Below, one piece after another: positions 36,227 to 45,460 of a stretch of 64,000 nucleotides of DNA. The stretch spans positions 3,186 to 67,185 of the forward strand of contig JAYGFA010000064.1 in the NCBI GenBank assembly GCA_046582115.1, written 5' to 3'. Position 1 is the stretch's first letter; each line of letters starts with the position of its first letter. The notes beneath the pieces were generated by a model that made no database searches, had not been told where the DNA came from, and saw only the letters and a list, made by a program, of their open reading frames with translations. A program made the translations under genes and the position numbers. Origin of the DNA: UBA11889 sp046582115 (lineage in GTDB: Bacteria > Pseudomonadota > Gammaproteobacteria > Pseudomonadales > Azotimanducaceae).

Positions 36227-37783
36227 TTAGGGTCGGTAAGGGATAGGGGGCTCTCCAAGCTGCGCCTCTAGCACACGCTGCGCATCGTTAACGAACTCAG
36301 CCACCAAAGTTCGAGTTTCGCGAGGGTCAATAATATCTTGACCGGTCACTTCGGCGGTTCGAAACGGTGAGGCGAGGGCGTTGAGACGCGATTCGATCTC
36401 TTCTAACTTGGCCTCTGGATCGTCCGCGGCATCGATTTCGCGGCGATAAGCGGCGGAAGCGCCACCGGTAATATGCATCGATCCCCATGCGGCCGAAGGC
36501 CACGCATAGCGCCGAAACATGCCCGATGGTCGGTGCTGGCACTGGCCGGCCACGCCGTAGAGCCGTCCTACCACCACCGTCATCCAAGGCATACGACTCT
36601 GACACGTGACCGCAACGAGGGCTGCACCAGCGCGTTCGATACCGGCCTTTTCGGATTCTAACCCCACCATGAAGCCGGGCTCGTCGGCAAAGCTGACGAC
36701 GGGCAAATGAAACACATCGCATAGTTGTAAAAGCCGAATCACCTTGTTACCTGCGGCAACGTCCGTAGATCCGCCGTTGTGACGTGGGTTATTTGCCATT
36801 ACCCCAACGGGAAAGCCGTCGACGCGCCCGAGGCCAACGAGTCGCGCTCGGCCGTAGCGCGGCGAGATCTCAAAAAACGATTCTTGATCAAGAACTAATT
36901 CGACCAATTTGTGGGCGTCATACACTTGCCGCCGGTCTCGGGGAATCAGCGACAACAGATCTTCTTCATTGCGATCGACAGGATCGTCCGTTAAGTGACG
37001 AGGCGGCATCTCATGGACATTCGACGGCAGAAAGCCGAGAAAGCGCTTAATTTGGTCAAACGCGTCCTCTTCTGTATCGGCAAGATTGTCAACAGAGCCG
37101 CTAATTCGGGTGTGTATGTGTGGACCACCTAGTTCTTCTTTACTGATCTCGTAGCCCAATGCCGCCTTAACTACGGGTGGGCCGCCGGGAAATAGTTGAC
37201 TTGAGTCTTTAACCATCACGTTGAAATGAGCTAAACATGCATTGATCGCGGGCAAGCCAGCAACGGATCCCATCACAGCTGATACCACAGGGACCTTTGA
37301 GAGAAGATCGACATCAATGGTCGACCCATGGTTACCGTCGGGCAGATAGGTACGACCCATTTCCTCGAAACCGCGGACGCTGCCGCCTGCAGCGTCGAGT
37401 AACCGGACATATGGTAGGCGCCATTGGCGCGCGCGCTCGTTGGATGGGAGCTCCGATCCCATACCACCACCCGAACCCCCAGAACCGCCACGGACCGTAA
37501 AATCCCCAGCGCTAAGGATGATTTTTCGATCGTCGACCAATGCAGTTCCTTCCACCGAGCCCCGCGGCATGAAGCTCGTCAGTTTGCCTTTCTCGTTGTA
37601 AGTGGCGTTACCCGTCAACGAGTGAAATTCGCGGAACCCATTGGGATCGACGAACTTATCGATACGTTCACGGACGGTCAGTTTCCCACGCGTGTGTTGC
37701 CGTTCAATGCCTTCGGCACCTCCCATCGCTTGGCGCAACGTACGGCGATGGGCGATCTCGTTAACTTCGTCTTTCCAGCTCAT
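36227..37783 (-). CDS. Acyl-CoA carboxylase carboxyltransferase (beta) subunit
   Basis: Biotin-dependent carboxyltransferase of the propionyl/methylcrotonyl-CoA carboxylase family, 518 residues. ATG at 37783 is preceded by AGGAGG and begins MSWKDEVNEIAHRR; the frame extends further but without family likeness. Crotonase-type halves are visible with GGSGGGMGSE, HTRISGSVDNLADTEEDAF and FADEPGFMVG. The biotin carboxylase/carrier subunit is absent here, so substrate (propionyl-, methylcrotonyl- or geranyl-CoA) is open. Confidence 0.88.
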   Translation of the reverse strand: MSWKDEVNEIAHRRTLRQAMGGAEGIERQHTRGKLTVRERIDKFVDPNGFREFHSLTGNATYNEKGKLTSFMPRGSVEGTALVDDRKIILSAGDFTVRGGSGGSGGGMGSELPSNERARQWRLPYVRLLDAAGGSVRGFEEMGRTYLPDGNHGSTIDVDLLSKVPVVSAVMGSVAGLPAINACLAHFNVMVKDSSQLFPGGPPVVKAALGYEISKEELGGPHIHTRISGSVDNLADTEEDAFDQIKRFLGFLPSNVHEMPPRHLTDDPVDRNEEDLLSLIPRDRRQVYDAHKLVELVLDQESFFEISPRYGRARLVGLGRVDGFPVGVMANNPRHNGGSTDVAAGNKVIRLLQLCDVFHLPVVSFADEPGFMVGLESEKAGIERAGAALVAVTCQSRMPWMTVVVGRLYGVAGQCQHRPSGMFRRYAWPSAAWGSMHITGGASAAYRREIDAADDPEAKLEEIESRLNALASPFRTAEVTGQDIIDPRETRTLVAEFVNDAQRVLEAQLGEPPIPYRP

Positions 37784-37848
37784 GTTGTCCTCCTGTAAGC
37801 CAAAGATTATGTTGCACCCACCGGCTAAAACAAACGCTTGGAACGGGC

Positions 37849-38268
37849 TTGACCGACTATACGATTGCTGGACAACGGATTCCTGGAGAAGCCCTGAAGT
37901 GGAAGTTTGTTCGATCAACGGGCCCCGGGGGCCAGAACGTCAACAAGGTGGCCACCGCGGTGGAGTTGCGACTTGACCTAAGCGCGTGTTGTTTTTCGAC
38001 AGCCTATCGGCGCCGGTTGGAATTGCTAGCTGGAACACGGCTAAATCGGGCGGGGGAAATCGTCGTATTTGCGCGTACACATCGGACTCAGGCACGTAAT
38101 CGGGAAGAAGCGATAGTGCGCCTACGCATTCTAATGTCCGAGGCAGGCCGAGTTGCAAAAAGGCGACTAAAAACGAAGCCATCGAGCGCCACTGTCAAAG
38201 CGCGTATTGAGCGAAAAAAGCGTCTTGGACAAAAAAAATACTTTCGCCGTAAGCTGGTAATCGAATAG
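37849..38268 (+). CDS. arfB: Alternative ribosome-rescue factor ArfB (YaeJ-type peptidyl-tRNA hydrolase)
   Basis: Releases peptides from stalled ribosomes. The 139-residue protein has the GGQ loop in STGPGGQNVNKVAT (about residues 23-36) and a long basic C-terminal tail (KARIERKKRLGQKKYFRRK) that enters the empty mRNA channel. It lacks the codon-recognition domains of RF1/RF2. TTG start at 37849 with a weak GGA upstream. Divergent from the carboxyltransferase. Confidence 0.92.
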   Translation: MTDYTIAGQRIPGEALKWKFVRSTGPGGQNVNKVATAVELRLDLSACCFSTAYRRRLELLAGTRLNRAGEIVVFARTHRTQARNREEAIVRLRILMSEAGRVAKRRLKTKPSSATVKARIERKKRLGQKKYFRRKLVIE

Positions 38269-38303
38269 CGACACGTCTGGTCGAAATTTAAAAGACGTAG
38301 GTC

Positions 38304-39518
38304 TCAAAAATGATCGGGACAGTGCGGGGCGTGTTCACCGGCGAATAAACGATCCGCTGTATAGATGGCATTGTCGTTGCCCGCAATTAGTCCCCACGCG
38401 CGTAGTTGCCGGGCGGAACGAAAGCCGCTGTATAGCGACGCAAGCGTCTTTACTGACATTTGGAGATCGAACGACTTGCTTGGGGTGACATGAGCGCCTT
38501 CGGGCGAGGCTTCTAACCTCATAGAAACATTGTTCCAAGGTGTGAGCGGATCGTCGACCAAACCGATGCTGACTTCTCCGTCGTTGAAATAGGCACGCTC
38601 TTCGAGGGCGCGCGTTGCGTCAACAATTCGAAGCCAGACCCCCTCGTGATCAACCATGTGGAGGAGACGTGGTTCCGCAAATAGCTCCGGTGCGGGGTCA
38701 TCGGCGGCCGCTGCGCGGTATGACACCCGACCAACTAAATCATGCCGCTTTAACCATTCCCATAATGATCGATACGCAGCTATCGAAAGCCAAGCCATAT
38801 CCCGAACGATGATTTCCTGACTTCGCGTGGCGTGGTCAACTTTGTTTGCCCGAAGGGTATAGACGATGTAACCGTCGGCAGTTCCTTCTGTATCGAAATG
38901 TACACCGGCGTAGACCGGGCCGTCCCCTTCGACTTGCTCCATCGCGTTCTGCAGCCATAGCGCTTTGCTGCGGTGCAGATAACAGATTCGGTGTTCGACG
39001 AAGCGAATATAAATCGATTTGATCACCTCGAACGCTTCGTCGACTGGAAGCCGTTCGACATGACCAGAACCCCAAACGCCATCGTGGAAACCAATATCGG
39101 TCGTGTCCACACGGTACGAGCGAAGGACCGTCGTCATCGCGTACCCATACCGTTGGTAGATCGCAGCCTGCGATGCCCAAAGGGCTGCCAGTGACTGGTC
39201 CCGATCACGCATATCGACAAAAGCCTGAGTTTGAATTCGACGCAGAAGGCCTCGACGGCGATATTCGGGCTGTGTACCAACGGTAGAGACACCGGCTAGT
39301 GAGACCGCGTTTCCGTTGGCGCGCATCGTGAATGGAATTGCCGTAAAGCTTGATACAAGCTTGCCGTCGACGAGTGCGCACAGTGTCCAGTCAGGAAGAT
39401 TAGCAGTCGCAACGACATTGTTAGGCCCGTCGCCAAAACTACCCCCGTATACGTAGCCGCCAAGTTCTCCCAGCTGCCCCATCTCGCCAGCGGTAAGGGG
39501 CCGTATTTCGACATTCAT
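38304..39518 (-). CDS. Eis-like GNAT N-acetyltransferase
   Basis: A 404-residue protein with the three-part architecture of Eis: an N-terminal GNAT domain with the acetyl-CoA loop VSTVGTQPEYRRRGLLRRI (about residues 78-96), a second degenerate GNAT domain and a C-terminal sterol-carrier-like domain. It ends with phenylalanine, whose carboxylate is the catalytic base in Eis enzymes. Mycobacterial Eis acetylates amines such as aminoglycosides; the substrate here is unknown. The ATGA overlap places it directly under control of the upstream PEP-mutase-like gene. Confidence 0.85.
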   Translation of the reverse strand: MNVEIRPLTAGEMGQLGELGGYVYGGSFGDGPNNVVATANLPDWTLCALVDGKLVSSFTAIPFTMRANGNAVSLAGVSTVGTQPEYRRRGLLRRIQTQAFVDMRDRDQSLAALWASQAAIYQRYGYAMTTVLRSYRVDTTDIGFHDGVWGSGHVERLPVDEAFEVIKSIYIRFVEHRICYLHRSKALWLQNAMEQVEGDGPVYAGVHFDTEGTADGYIVYTLRANKVDHATRSQEIIVRDMAWLSIAAYRSLWEWLKRHDLVGRVSYRAAAADDPAPELFAEPRLLHMVDHEGVWLRIVDATRALEERAYFNDGEVSIGLVDDPLTPWNNVSMRLEASPEGAHVTPSKSFDLQMSVKTLASLYSGFRSARQLRAWGLIAGNDNAIYTADRLFAGEHAPHCPDHF

Positions 39519-40372
39519 GAGTTTCTCTCCGTGGTTCGGTCTTCGATGTCATAAAGTTCTTGAAACCCGGCGATATCAGGCAACGATCGGTAGCACTTAA
39601 GAATTTCGTTACGGTCGAGACCGGTAGTTCCGGATTGTCGAAATTGTTCATAGGCGGTTGATATGGCGTTCACGGCAGCCGCTTGGGCGGTGAAAGGATC
39701 GATAACTAAATCCCAACCCAACTTTGCCCACTCGGCCGGATGACGTGTGTCGAGCGAGGTAATCGTGGCGAGTGGTGCTCGAATACGGCTAGGCGCTTCA
39801 TGCCACTCGCGGTCGTTAGTCGGCATGAGCATGACTAGGTCTGCCCCAGCGTCCGCATAAGCATTGCCACGCTCAATTGCGTTCTCGAAGGATTCGTTAC
39901 GAACTGCACCCGTCCGTGCGATGATGACGAAGTTGGGATCGCTGCGTGCGCCGACAGCGGCATCAATTTTATCGGTCATTTCGCGCGTCTCGATAAGGTG
40001 CTCAATACCGCGATGATGGCTCACCCTTTTGGGTGCAACTTGATCTTCGATCTCGATACCAGCAGCGCCAGCAGCTTCGATTATCCGAATCGCCCGAACC
40101 GTGTGCACAGCGTCGCCGAAGCCCACACCGCCATCAACGATCACAGCGAGGTCGGTACGTGCCGTTACGTGCTGGGTAGTGTCGGCGATCTCAGTTAATG
40201 TGAGTAAAGCCTCACTCACGCAGTGCGCGAATCCCAACGCGCCACCACTGATATAACCGGTCGAAAACCCAGCACGTTCGGCGATTCGACCGGTGAGTGC
40301 GTCGAGCATGAGCGGCGCAAACACAACCTGCTCGGACGCTAGGGCACTTCTTAATTTCTGTCCAGGTGTCAT
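39515..40372 (-). CDS. Isocitrate lyase/PEP mutase superfamily protein
   Basis: TIM-barrel enzyme of 285 residues. ATG at 40372 is preferred because GGGGGGG lies 5 nt upstream. IEIEDQVAPKR (about residue 107) is the superfamily loop, without the Cys of true isocitrate lyases (PKRVSH instead of KKCGH). The metal site, usually DxDxGxG, reads DGGVGFG, so the second Asp is Gly. An oxaloacetate decarboxylase or similar lyase is the best guess, with possibly altered metal binding. Confidence 0.8.
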   Translation of the reverse strand: MTPGQKLRSALASEQVVFAPLMLDALTGRIAERAGFSTGYISGGALGFAHCVSEALLTLTEIADTTQHVTARTDLAVIVDGGVGFGDAVHTVRAIRIIEAAGAAGIEIEDQVAPKRVSHHRGIEHLIETREMTDKIDAAVGARSDPNFVIIARTGAVRNESFENAIERGNAYADAGADLVMLMPTNDREWHEAPSRIRAPLATITSLDTRHPAEWAKLGWDLVIDPFTAQAAAVNAISTAYEQFRQSGTTGLDRNEILKCYRSLPDIAGFQELYDIEDRTTERNS

Positions 40373-40493
40373 CGTATCCCCCCCCCGTGCATCTTCCGTT
40401 AAAAGCATAAAAGGGGCCATAGGTGCGTGCACGTTCCTTCCGCGTGACTCCAGCTAAACGGTTATGCTGGTTGAAATGGCTGGGGAAATTGTA

Positions 40494-41696
40494 ATGGGCC
40501 ATGGGTTTTCGGTTGATCGACTTGAATACCTTACGTCGCACTTGCAAGGATACGTCGACGATGGTCTTTTCCCGGGATGCTCGTGTCTGGTGACGCGGCA
40601 TGGAGAGGAAGCATATTTCCGCGCCTTCGGTGAGCGCGATGTCGAACGGAGCAGCAGTATGGACCGCGACACCGTGGTTCGTATTTATTCCATGTCGAAA
40701 CCCATCACCAGCGTTGCCCTGATGACGCTGTACGAACAGGGAAAATTTCAAATGGATGATCCCGTGTCTAAATTCGTACCGCAGTGGTCCGCGTTAACCG
40801 TGTACGAACATGGCGACAACGACGCGATGGTGACGTCCCCAACCACGGTGCCGCTGACCATCAAACATCTGTTGACGCATACCTCGGGACTCACCTATGG
40901 ATTCATGAATAGCCATCCGGTGGACGCGTTGTACCGGAGCGCGTCCATTGGTGCCGGCCAACAAGGATCGACGCTGCAGGACATGATTGATGGACTGGCC
41001 GAAATACCCCTAACGTTTACGCCGGGCTCGCGCTGGAATTACAGCGTCGCGACGGACGTCTGTGGTTATCTTGTGGAATTGTTCTCAGGCACCGATCTCG
41101 ACGTATTTGTTCGTGAACGGATTACGGGACCGCTCGGAATGAACACGACCGGCTATCAAGTGCCCGCTTTCGCGAAGGAAAAGTTCGCGGCGTGCTATCG
41201 GTATAAACGTGAGGGTGGTTTTGAACTACAAGACGACCCGATCGATTCACCGTACCACCAGCGCCCGACGTTTTTTTCTGGCGGTGGCGGCATGGTGGGA
41301 AGCATCGATGATTATTGTCGTTTCGCGCGGATGCTGCTGAGTGGAGGCGAGCTCGACGGCTACCGCATTCTAGGGCGGAAAACGGTCGAGTACATGACGA
41401 CCAACCACATGCCGGGAAATGTCGATCTGGCGGCGATGGGACAGCCCGTGTTCAGCGAAACGTCATACCATGGAATTGGTTTTGGACTCGGATTTTCAGT
41501 TGTTATCGATCCGGCTGCCGCGGGTGTTCTTGGCTCCCCAGGCGAATTCGCTTGGGGGGGTGCGGCGAGCACCTATTTCTGGGTTGACCCTTTGGAGGAC
41601 ATGACGGTGGTATTCATGACGCAACTGTTGCCTTCGTCAACGTATCCGATCCGGAGAGAACTCAAGACTTTAATTTATCAAGCAATAGAAAATTAG
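40494..41696 (+). CDS. Beta-lactamase-fold serine hydrolase (class C/esterase EstB-like)
   Basis: Penicillin-binding-protein-like hydrolase, 400 residues, with no signal peptide, so probably a cytoplasmic esterase or peptidase rather than a resistance beta-lactamase. The nucleophile motif SMSK (SxxK) is at about residue 62, LLTHTSGL follows, and YSV takes the place of YxN, with WGGAAST as the third box. ATG at 40494 follows GGGGAAA by 7 nt. An earlier ATG (40464) coincides with a TATGCT -10-like element and is less likely. Divergent from the PEP-mutase-like gene. Confidence 0.85.
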   Translation: MGHGFSVDRLEYLTSHLQGYVDDGLFPGCSCLVTRHGEEAYFRAFGERDVERSSSMDRDTVVRIYSMSKPITSVALMTLYEQGKFQMDDPVSKFVPQWSALTVYEHGDNDAMVTSPTTVPLTIKHLLTHTSGLTYGFMNSHPVDALYRSASIGAGQQGSTLQDMIDGLAEIPLTFTPGSRWNYSVATDVCGYLVELFSGTDLDVFVRERITGPLGMNTTGYQVPAFAKEKFAACYRYKREGGFELQDDPIDSPYHQRPTFFSGGGGMVGSIDDYCRFARMLLSGGELDGYRILGRKTVEYMTTNHMPGNVDLAAMGQPVFSETSYHGIGFGLGFSVVIDPAAAGVLGSPGEFAWGGAASTYFWVDPLEDMTVVFMTQLLPSSTYPIRRELKTLIYQAIEN

Positions 41697-41947
41697 ATGA
41701 GCTTTTGCGTTGGTATTGTGCCCGATATCCGCAAAGAAACAGCGACTTAAAATAAGGTAAATGGCGGCGTTTCTGGAAGCGGTTTCCAATGCCTGTGGGC
41801 ATAGTTGTTGGTTTCGCGTTTGCGTTATGCTTGCGGGCCGCGTTGGCGTCGCTTCCGTGCGAGTAGGCAGGACGGCAAACAGAAAACAACGGCTAAAACG
41901 AAGGCCGCGTACATAACGCGTAGTGTTTTTGGAGGGCGAGGCACACC

Positions 41948-42958
41948 ATGAAAACGAAGTTGGAATATATCTGGCTTGACGGCTACAAACCAACCCAGAG
42001 TCTGCGAAGCAAGACTCTGGTAGAAACGGACTTTGGCGGAACGCTTGACGATTGCCCGATGTGGGCGTTCGACGGTAGTTCCACGGAACAGGCAGCAGGG
42101 AACGATTCTGACTGTCTTTTGAAACCCGTCTGCATCTTTCCGGATCCGGATCGTAAGAACGCGTATCTCGTTATGACTGAAGTTTTGAATGCGGATGGGT
42201 CGCCGCATGTTTCCAACGGACGGGCGACCATCGACGATGACGATGAGGATTTTTGGTTTGGGTACGAACAGGAGTACTTCCTCTGGGATACAGACACGGA
42301 TCTCCCGCCGGGATTTCCCTTAAATGGATATCCTGGACCGCAAGGCCCATATTATTGTTCGGTCGGTGCATCGAACACGTATGGACGAGATTGTGTGGAC
42401 GAACACCTAGATCATTGCCTTGATGCGGGGATTAACGTTGAAGGGATCAATGCTGAGGTTGCTGCGGGACAATGGGAATTTCAGGTGTTTGGAAAGGGTG
42501 CTAAACGAGCTGGTGACGAGACCTGGTTGGCTCGCTATCTCTTAGAGCGAACGGGAGAAAAATACGGTTACGCCATTAATTGGCATCCGAAGCCGTTAGG
42601 CGACATGGACTGGAACGGTTCCGGGATGCACGCGAATTTTTCCAATGGGGTCATGCGTGAGTCGGGCAAGGAAGAGATATTCACTACAATTTGCGAGCAC
42701 TTCGGAAAAAATATTCCGCGCCATATCGAAGTTTACGGTGCTCATAACGAGTTGCGGCTGACGGGCGAACATGAGACTGAATCAATCGATACGTTCAGTT
42801 TTGCGATTGCGGACCGCGGTGCGTCGATCCGCATCCCGGTAGCTACCATTGATGGCGGTTGGAAAGGTCGACTTGAGGACCGCCGTACCGCCTCGAACGC
42901 GGATCCTTACAAGGTAGCCGCGGCCATTATCAAAACCACCAAAGAAGCGTTGAGTTAG
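41948..42958 (+). CDS. glnII: Glutamine synthetase type II (eukaryote-like)
   Basis: ATP-dependent synthesis of glutamine from glutamate and ammonia. The 336-residue protein is the short GSII form: EYIWLDG at the start, WAFDGSST, the metal-binding FGYEQEYFLW (about residue 100), GINVEGINAEVAAGQWEFQV, NGSGMHANFS and ASIRIPV. It has no adenylylation loop, unlike GSI. GSII is known in rhizobia, actinobacteria and scattered others; in a gammaproteobacterium it suggests acquisition by transfer. GGAGG is 12 nt upstream. The 250 bp before it hold no supported gene. Confidence 0.93.
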   Translation: MKTKLEYIWLDGYKPTQSLRSKTLVETDFGGTLDDCPMWAFDGSSTEQAAGNDSDCLLKPVCIFPDPDRKNAYLVMTEVLNADGSPHVSNGRATIDDDDEDFWFGYEQEYFLWDTDTDLPPGFPLNGYPGPQGPYYCSVGASNTYGRDCVDEHLDHCLDAGINVEGINAEVAAGQWEFQVFGKGAKRAGDETWLARYLLERTGEKYGYAINWHPKPLGDMDWNGSGMHANFSNGVMRESGKEEIFTTICEHFGKNIPRHIEVYGAHNELRLTGEHETESIDTFSFAIADRGASIRIPVATIDGGWKGRLEDRRTASNADPYKVAAAIIKTTKEALS

Positions 42959-43102
42959 ATTCTCGGTCAATGATTCGCTGTCGGATGCGGTTCTCCTAGG
43001 AAACCTTGATTGGAGGGTAGTTGCGTCAAAAAGCGTAACTTTCATCTTGATGACTCAGTGGCGGTTTGTTGTTAAGGCTCGCGAAAGTTCCGCCAACTCG
43101 AG

Positions 43103-43831
43103 ATGACGGTTGTGACAGCATTGGAGGCTCGTTTGAATCCACTTGATAATCCCGCGTGGGTCGCTTTAACCACTGAACAGAGCGTTTTCGGAGTCGTGGG
43201 TTCACTCGCGGCTCGATACCGCGCCGATATTTCTCCCATCGCCGCGGTGGCCGATGACTCGATCGAGGCAACGAATGAACTCAGCCGTTTAGTAGCGCCG
43301 GAAGAAGTTGTTGCTGTGATTGGGGCAGGGCCTATCGACACAAATCTATGGCGCGAGTTGACGACTATTGAATTGACGCAGTGGGTATGTGAGACCCTTG
43401 AGCCGTTTGATCTGGACGTGAACTGGGTCGACTTAGGCGATTCCCATGTTGCGGAAATGCGAGCGCTTGTGAAGGCTACCGATCCGGGTCCATTCGAACC
43501 GATGACACATCATCTTGGTGACTACGTGGGTGTTCGCGTAGCCGGAGAGCTTGTGTCCATGACGGGCGAACGGATTTGTTTGGCGGGCTATCGTGAAGTA
43601 AGCGCGGTATGTACTGCGGAAGGATTCGGTGGTCGAGGGTACGCGCAAGGGCTTGTCGCCGAAATCACAGCTCGCCAGCATCGAGTCCGTTGCACATCCT
43701 TCCTGCACGTGCGTGTCGGCAGTCCCGCTGAAAAAATTGCTAATCGTGTATATGCCAAACTTGGTTATCGAGAACGGACACACTTCGGGATGAAGGTGTT
43801 GCGCCGTCAGCAAACATCGGGGGAGGTATGA
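43103..43831 (+). CDS. GNAT family acetyltransferase (FR47-like)
   Basis: A 242-residue protein whose C-terminal half carries a GNAT core: REVSAVCTAEGFGGRGYAQGLVAEI is the acetyl-CoA-binding strand-loop-helix (about residues 165-190), followed by FLHVRVGSPAEKIANRVYAKLGY. The N-terminal half is a degenerate extension seen in FR47-like proteins. Its stop overlaps the start of the next membrane protein gene by 4 bp, so they are co-translated. Substrate unknown. Confidence 0.82.
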   Translation: MTVVTALEARLNPLDNPAWVALTTEQSVFGVVGSLAARYRADISPIAAVADDSIEATNELSRLVAPEEVVAVIGAGPIDTNLWRELTTIELTQWVCETLEPFDLDVNWVDLGDSHVAEMRALVKATDPGPFEPMTHHLGDYVGVRVAGELVSMTGERICLAGYREVSAVCTAEGFGGRGYAQGLVAEITARQHRVRCTSFLHVRVGSPAEKIANRVYAKLGYRERTHFGMKVLRRQQTSGEV

Positions 43832-44820
43832 CCGAGTCGGAAGGCGCTTCGGTAACAGAAAAGAAAGAAAAAAAGACCGGGAAACTGATTTTCTCAGTTT
43901 GCACGTGGTTGTTAACGGCCGGTTGCTTTTATCTTGTTTGGGGCAAGATCGACACCGCCGCGGTTCGCGAGAATCAGGAAGTCATCGAGTACCCACTCAC
44001 CTTTTTTGGACAGGCAAATTGGGTAATTTGGTTGGCGGTAATGGTCCCTTATTCAGTGTTCTTTTTTATCGTGGACACGCACGCGACCTGGCGAGTTATC
44101 CGTTGGTTCAACGTGTCGGATATAGAGCTAAAAGCTATTCTCCCCATCCGAGCAAGTGCCTACATCCTCTCGCTCGTCAACGAGCAGGTAGGGAAGGGAG
44201 CGATGTCGCTCTATCTGCTTCGTCGCCACAATGTGCCAGGTTGGGAGGCGCTATCGAGCATGATCTTTCTTGGAATTGTGGAGATCTACCAGCTGTTGAT
44301 CTTCTCGAGCTTGGGTGTATTACTCGGTTTTGCGCTGGTTCAGGAAGCGTCCTCGGTTTTACCGCTTGACTTGATCTTACCCGCTGTTTTTGTGGGCGCA
44401 TTCTTGTACTTGCCAATACACGTTGCCTATTTTCGGGGCCGGGTGTTGAAAAAGTTCACCCTTCGCGACAGGCCGCTCTTTCACGCGTTGCGGCAGGGAA
44501 CGCCCAGGCACTATCTGCTGACTCTGTTATTTAAAGCCCCAAATTTGGTGGGCGCGGTGATCGTTTACACGGTGGCCCTAGGACTCTTTCACGTCGACGT
44601 GAGCTTCGGCCACATGCTGGCCTTTTTGCCGGTCATTTTCCTTGCCGCGGCGCTACCTTTGCCGTTTCACGCCGGTGCCCTGCTCCTCTGGACCGTGTTG
44701 TTTCCAGATTACCCGGAGGTGGGGGCGTTCAGTTTGGTAATGCACACCTTCTTCGTGATCTTCAACGCATTTATTGGAACCTTGTTCCTTCCCCGGGCCA
44801 ATCGTGAGCTTTTCGACTGA
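43828..44820 (+). CDS. Integral membrane protein, lysylphosphatidylglycerol synthase TM-region-like
   Basis: A 330-residue protein with about seven or eight hydrophobic helices after a charged, cytosolic N-terminus (SVTEKKEKKTGK). The pattern of helices, with NEQVGKGAMSLYLLRRH in the middle, resembles the flippase-like domain of the UPF0104/MprF superfamily, but the match is loose. It is coupled to the GNAT gene and converges on a CDP-alcohol phosphotransferase, so a membrane-lipid role is possible. Function is not established. Confidence 0.6.
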   Translation: MTESEGASVTEKKEKKTGKLIFSVCTWLLTAGCFYLVWGKIDTAAVRENQEVIEYPLTFFGQANWVIWLAVMVPYSVFFFIVDTHATWRVIRWFNVSDIELKAILPIRASAYILSLVNEQVGKGAMSLYLLRRHNVPGWEALSSMIFLGIVEIYQLLIFSSLGVLLGFALVQEASSVLPLDLILPAVFVGAFLYLPIHVAYFRGRVLKKFTLRDRPLFHALRQGTPRHYLLTLLFKAPNLVGAVIVYTVALGLFHVDVSFGHMLAFLPVIFLAAALPLPFHAGALLLWTVLFPDYPEVGAFSLVMHTFFVIFNAFIGTLFLPRANRELFD

Positions 44821-44827
44821 GTATTCT

Positions 44828-45421
44828 TTAATCGGGCGATTGAAACCTCGGGCGTCGCCTACGCAATCGCGTGATCATGGAAATTAGGGTTGACACGATG
44901 AGTACCCACGCGCCGAAGCGAATGGATTCTTCTGACACCCAGCTGCGTTCGATTGCGTTTTGAGTAATGGGTATGCCAGCTGCGATAAAATACGCGATGC
45001 CGTTAAAACGACCGAGCCGGCTAGCTTTCAGCGGCTGCTGCGTACGTACGCCGGAGTCGAAGACATACTGTAGAAAAGCGATAGTGATGAGAAACGGGAG
45101 CAATGGTGTGACGATCCCCTGAACCGCGAGTGCTGCCAGGATTACGACAACGAAAAAAGCGTCCGCACTGTGATCCAGTTTGCCTCCGAGGATGGAGGCT
45201 TCCCCAAGGTATCGGGCTAAGGGACCGTCAATGAGGTCGCTGAGAATAGCCGCAACAAAAGTAAAACCGGCTGGGAGCCATAATTCACGAGAGATACAAA
45301 CCGCCGCAATCAGGGCCATAAAGACCCTCGAGGCTGACAGGGCGTTTGCCCAGGTCAACCACATAGGAGGTACGGAATTGCGATCTTGGTCATTTGAAGC
45401 AATTGCTCCAGATCGGGTCAT
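44828..45421 (-). CDS. CDP-alcohol phosphatidyltransferase family protein
   Basis: Membrane enzyme transferring a phosphatidyl or similar group from a CDP-lipid to an alcohol. The 197-residue protein shows the family signature DLIDGPLAR…GGKLDHSAD, with all four Asp present, and about six hydrophobic helices. The short length fits the PgsA/PssA-like group; the alcohol (glycerol-P, inositol, choline) cannot be deduced. ATG at 45421 was chosen over a TTG 6 nt upstream. Confidence 0.85.
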   Translation of the reverse strand: MTRSGAIASNDQDRNSVPPMWLTWANALSASRVFMALIAAVCISRELWLPAGFTFVAAILSDLIDGPLARYLGEASILGGKLDHSADAFFVVVILAALAVQGIVTPLLPFLITIAFLQYVFDSGVRTQQPLKASRLGRFNGIAYFIAAGIPITQNAIERSWVSEESIRFGAWVLIVSTLISMITRLRRRRPRFQSPD

Positions 45422-45460
45422 TATCAATTATCGTACGCTTCCTAGAATGGTGCGAATTGC

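Noticed and set aside
41697..41947. Short hydrophobic peptides on both strands before glnII (25 and 29 residues)
   Set aside because: Neither has a strong ribosome-binding site or recognisable toxin or lipoprotein features.
43019..43040. Hairpin after glnII as a terminator
   Set aside because: AGTTGCG/CGTAACT forms a G-U-containing 7-bp stem, but no T-run follows and it lies 60 nt past the stop.
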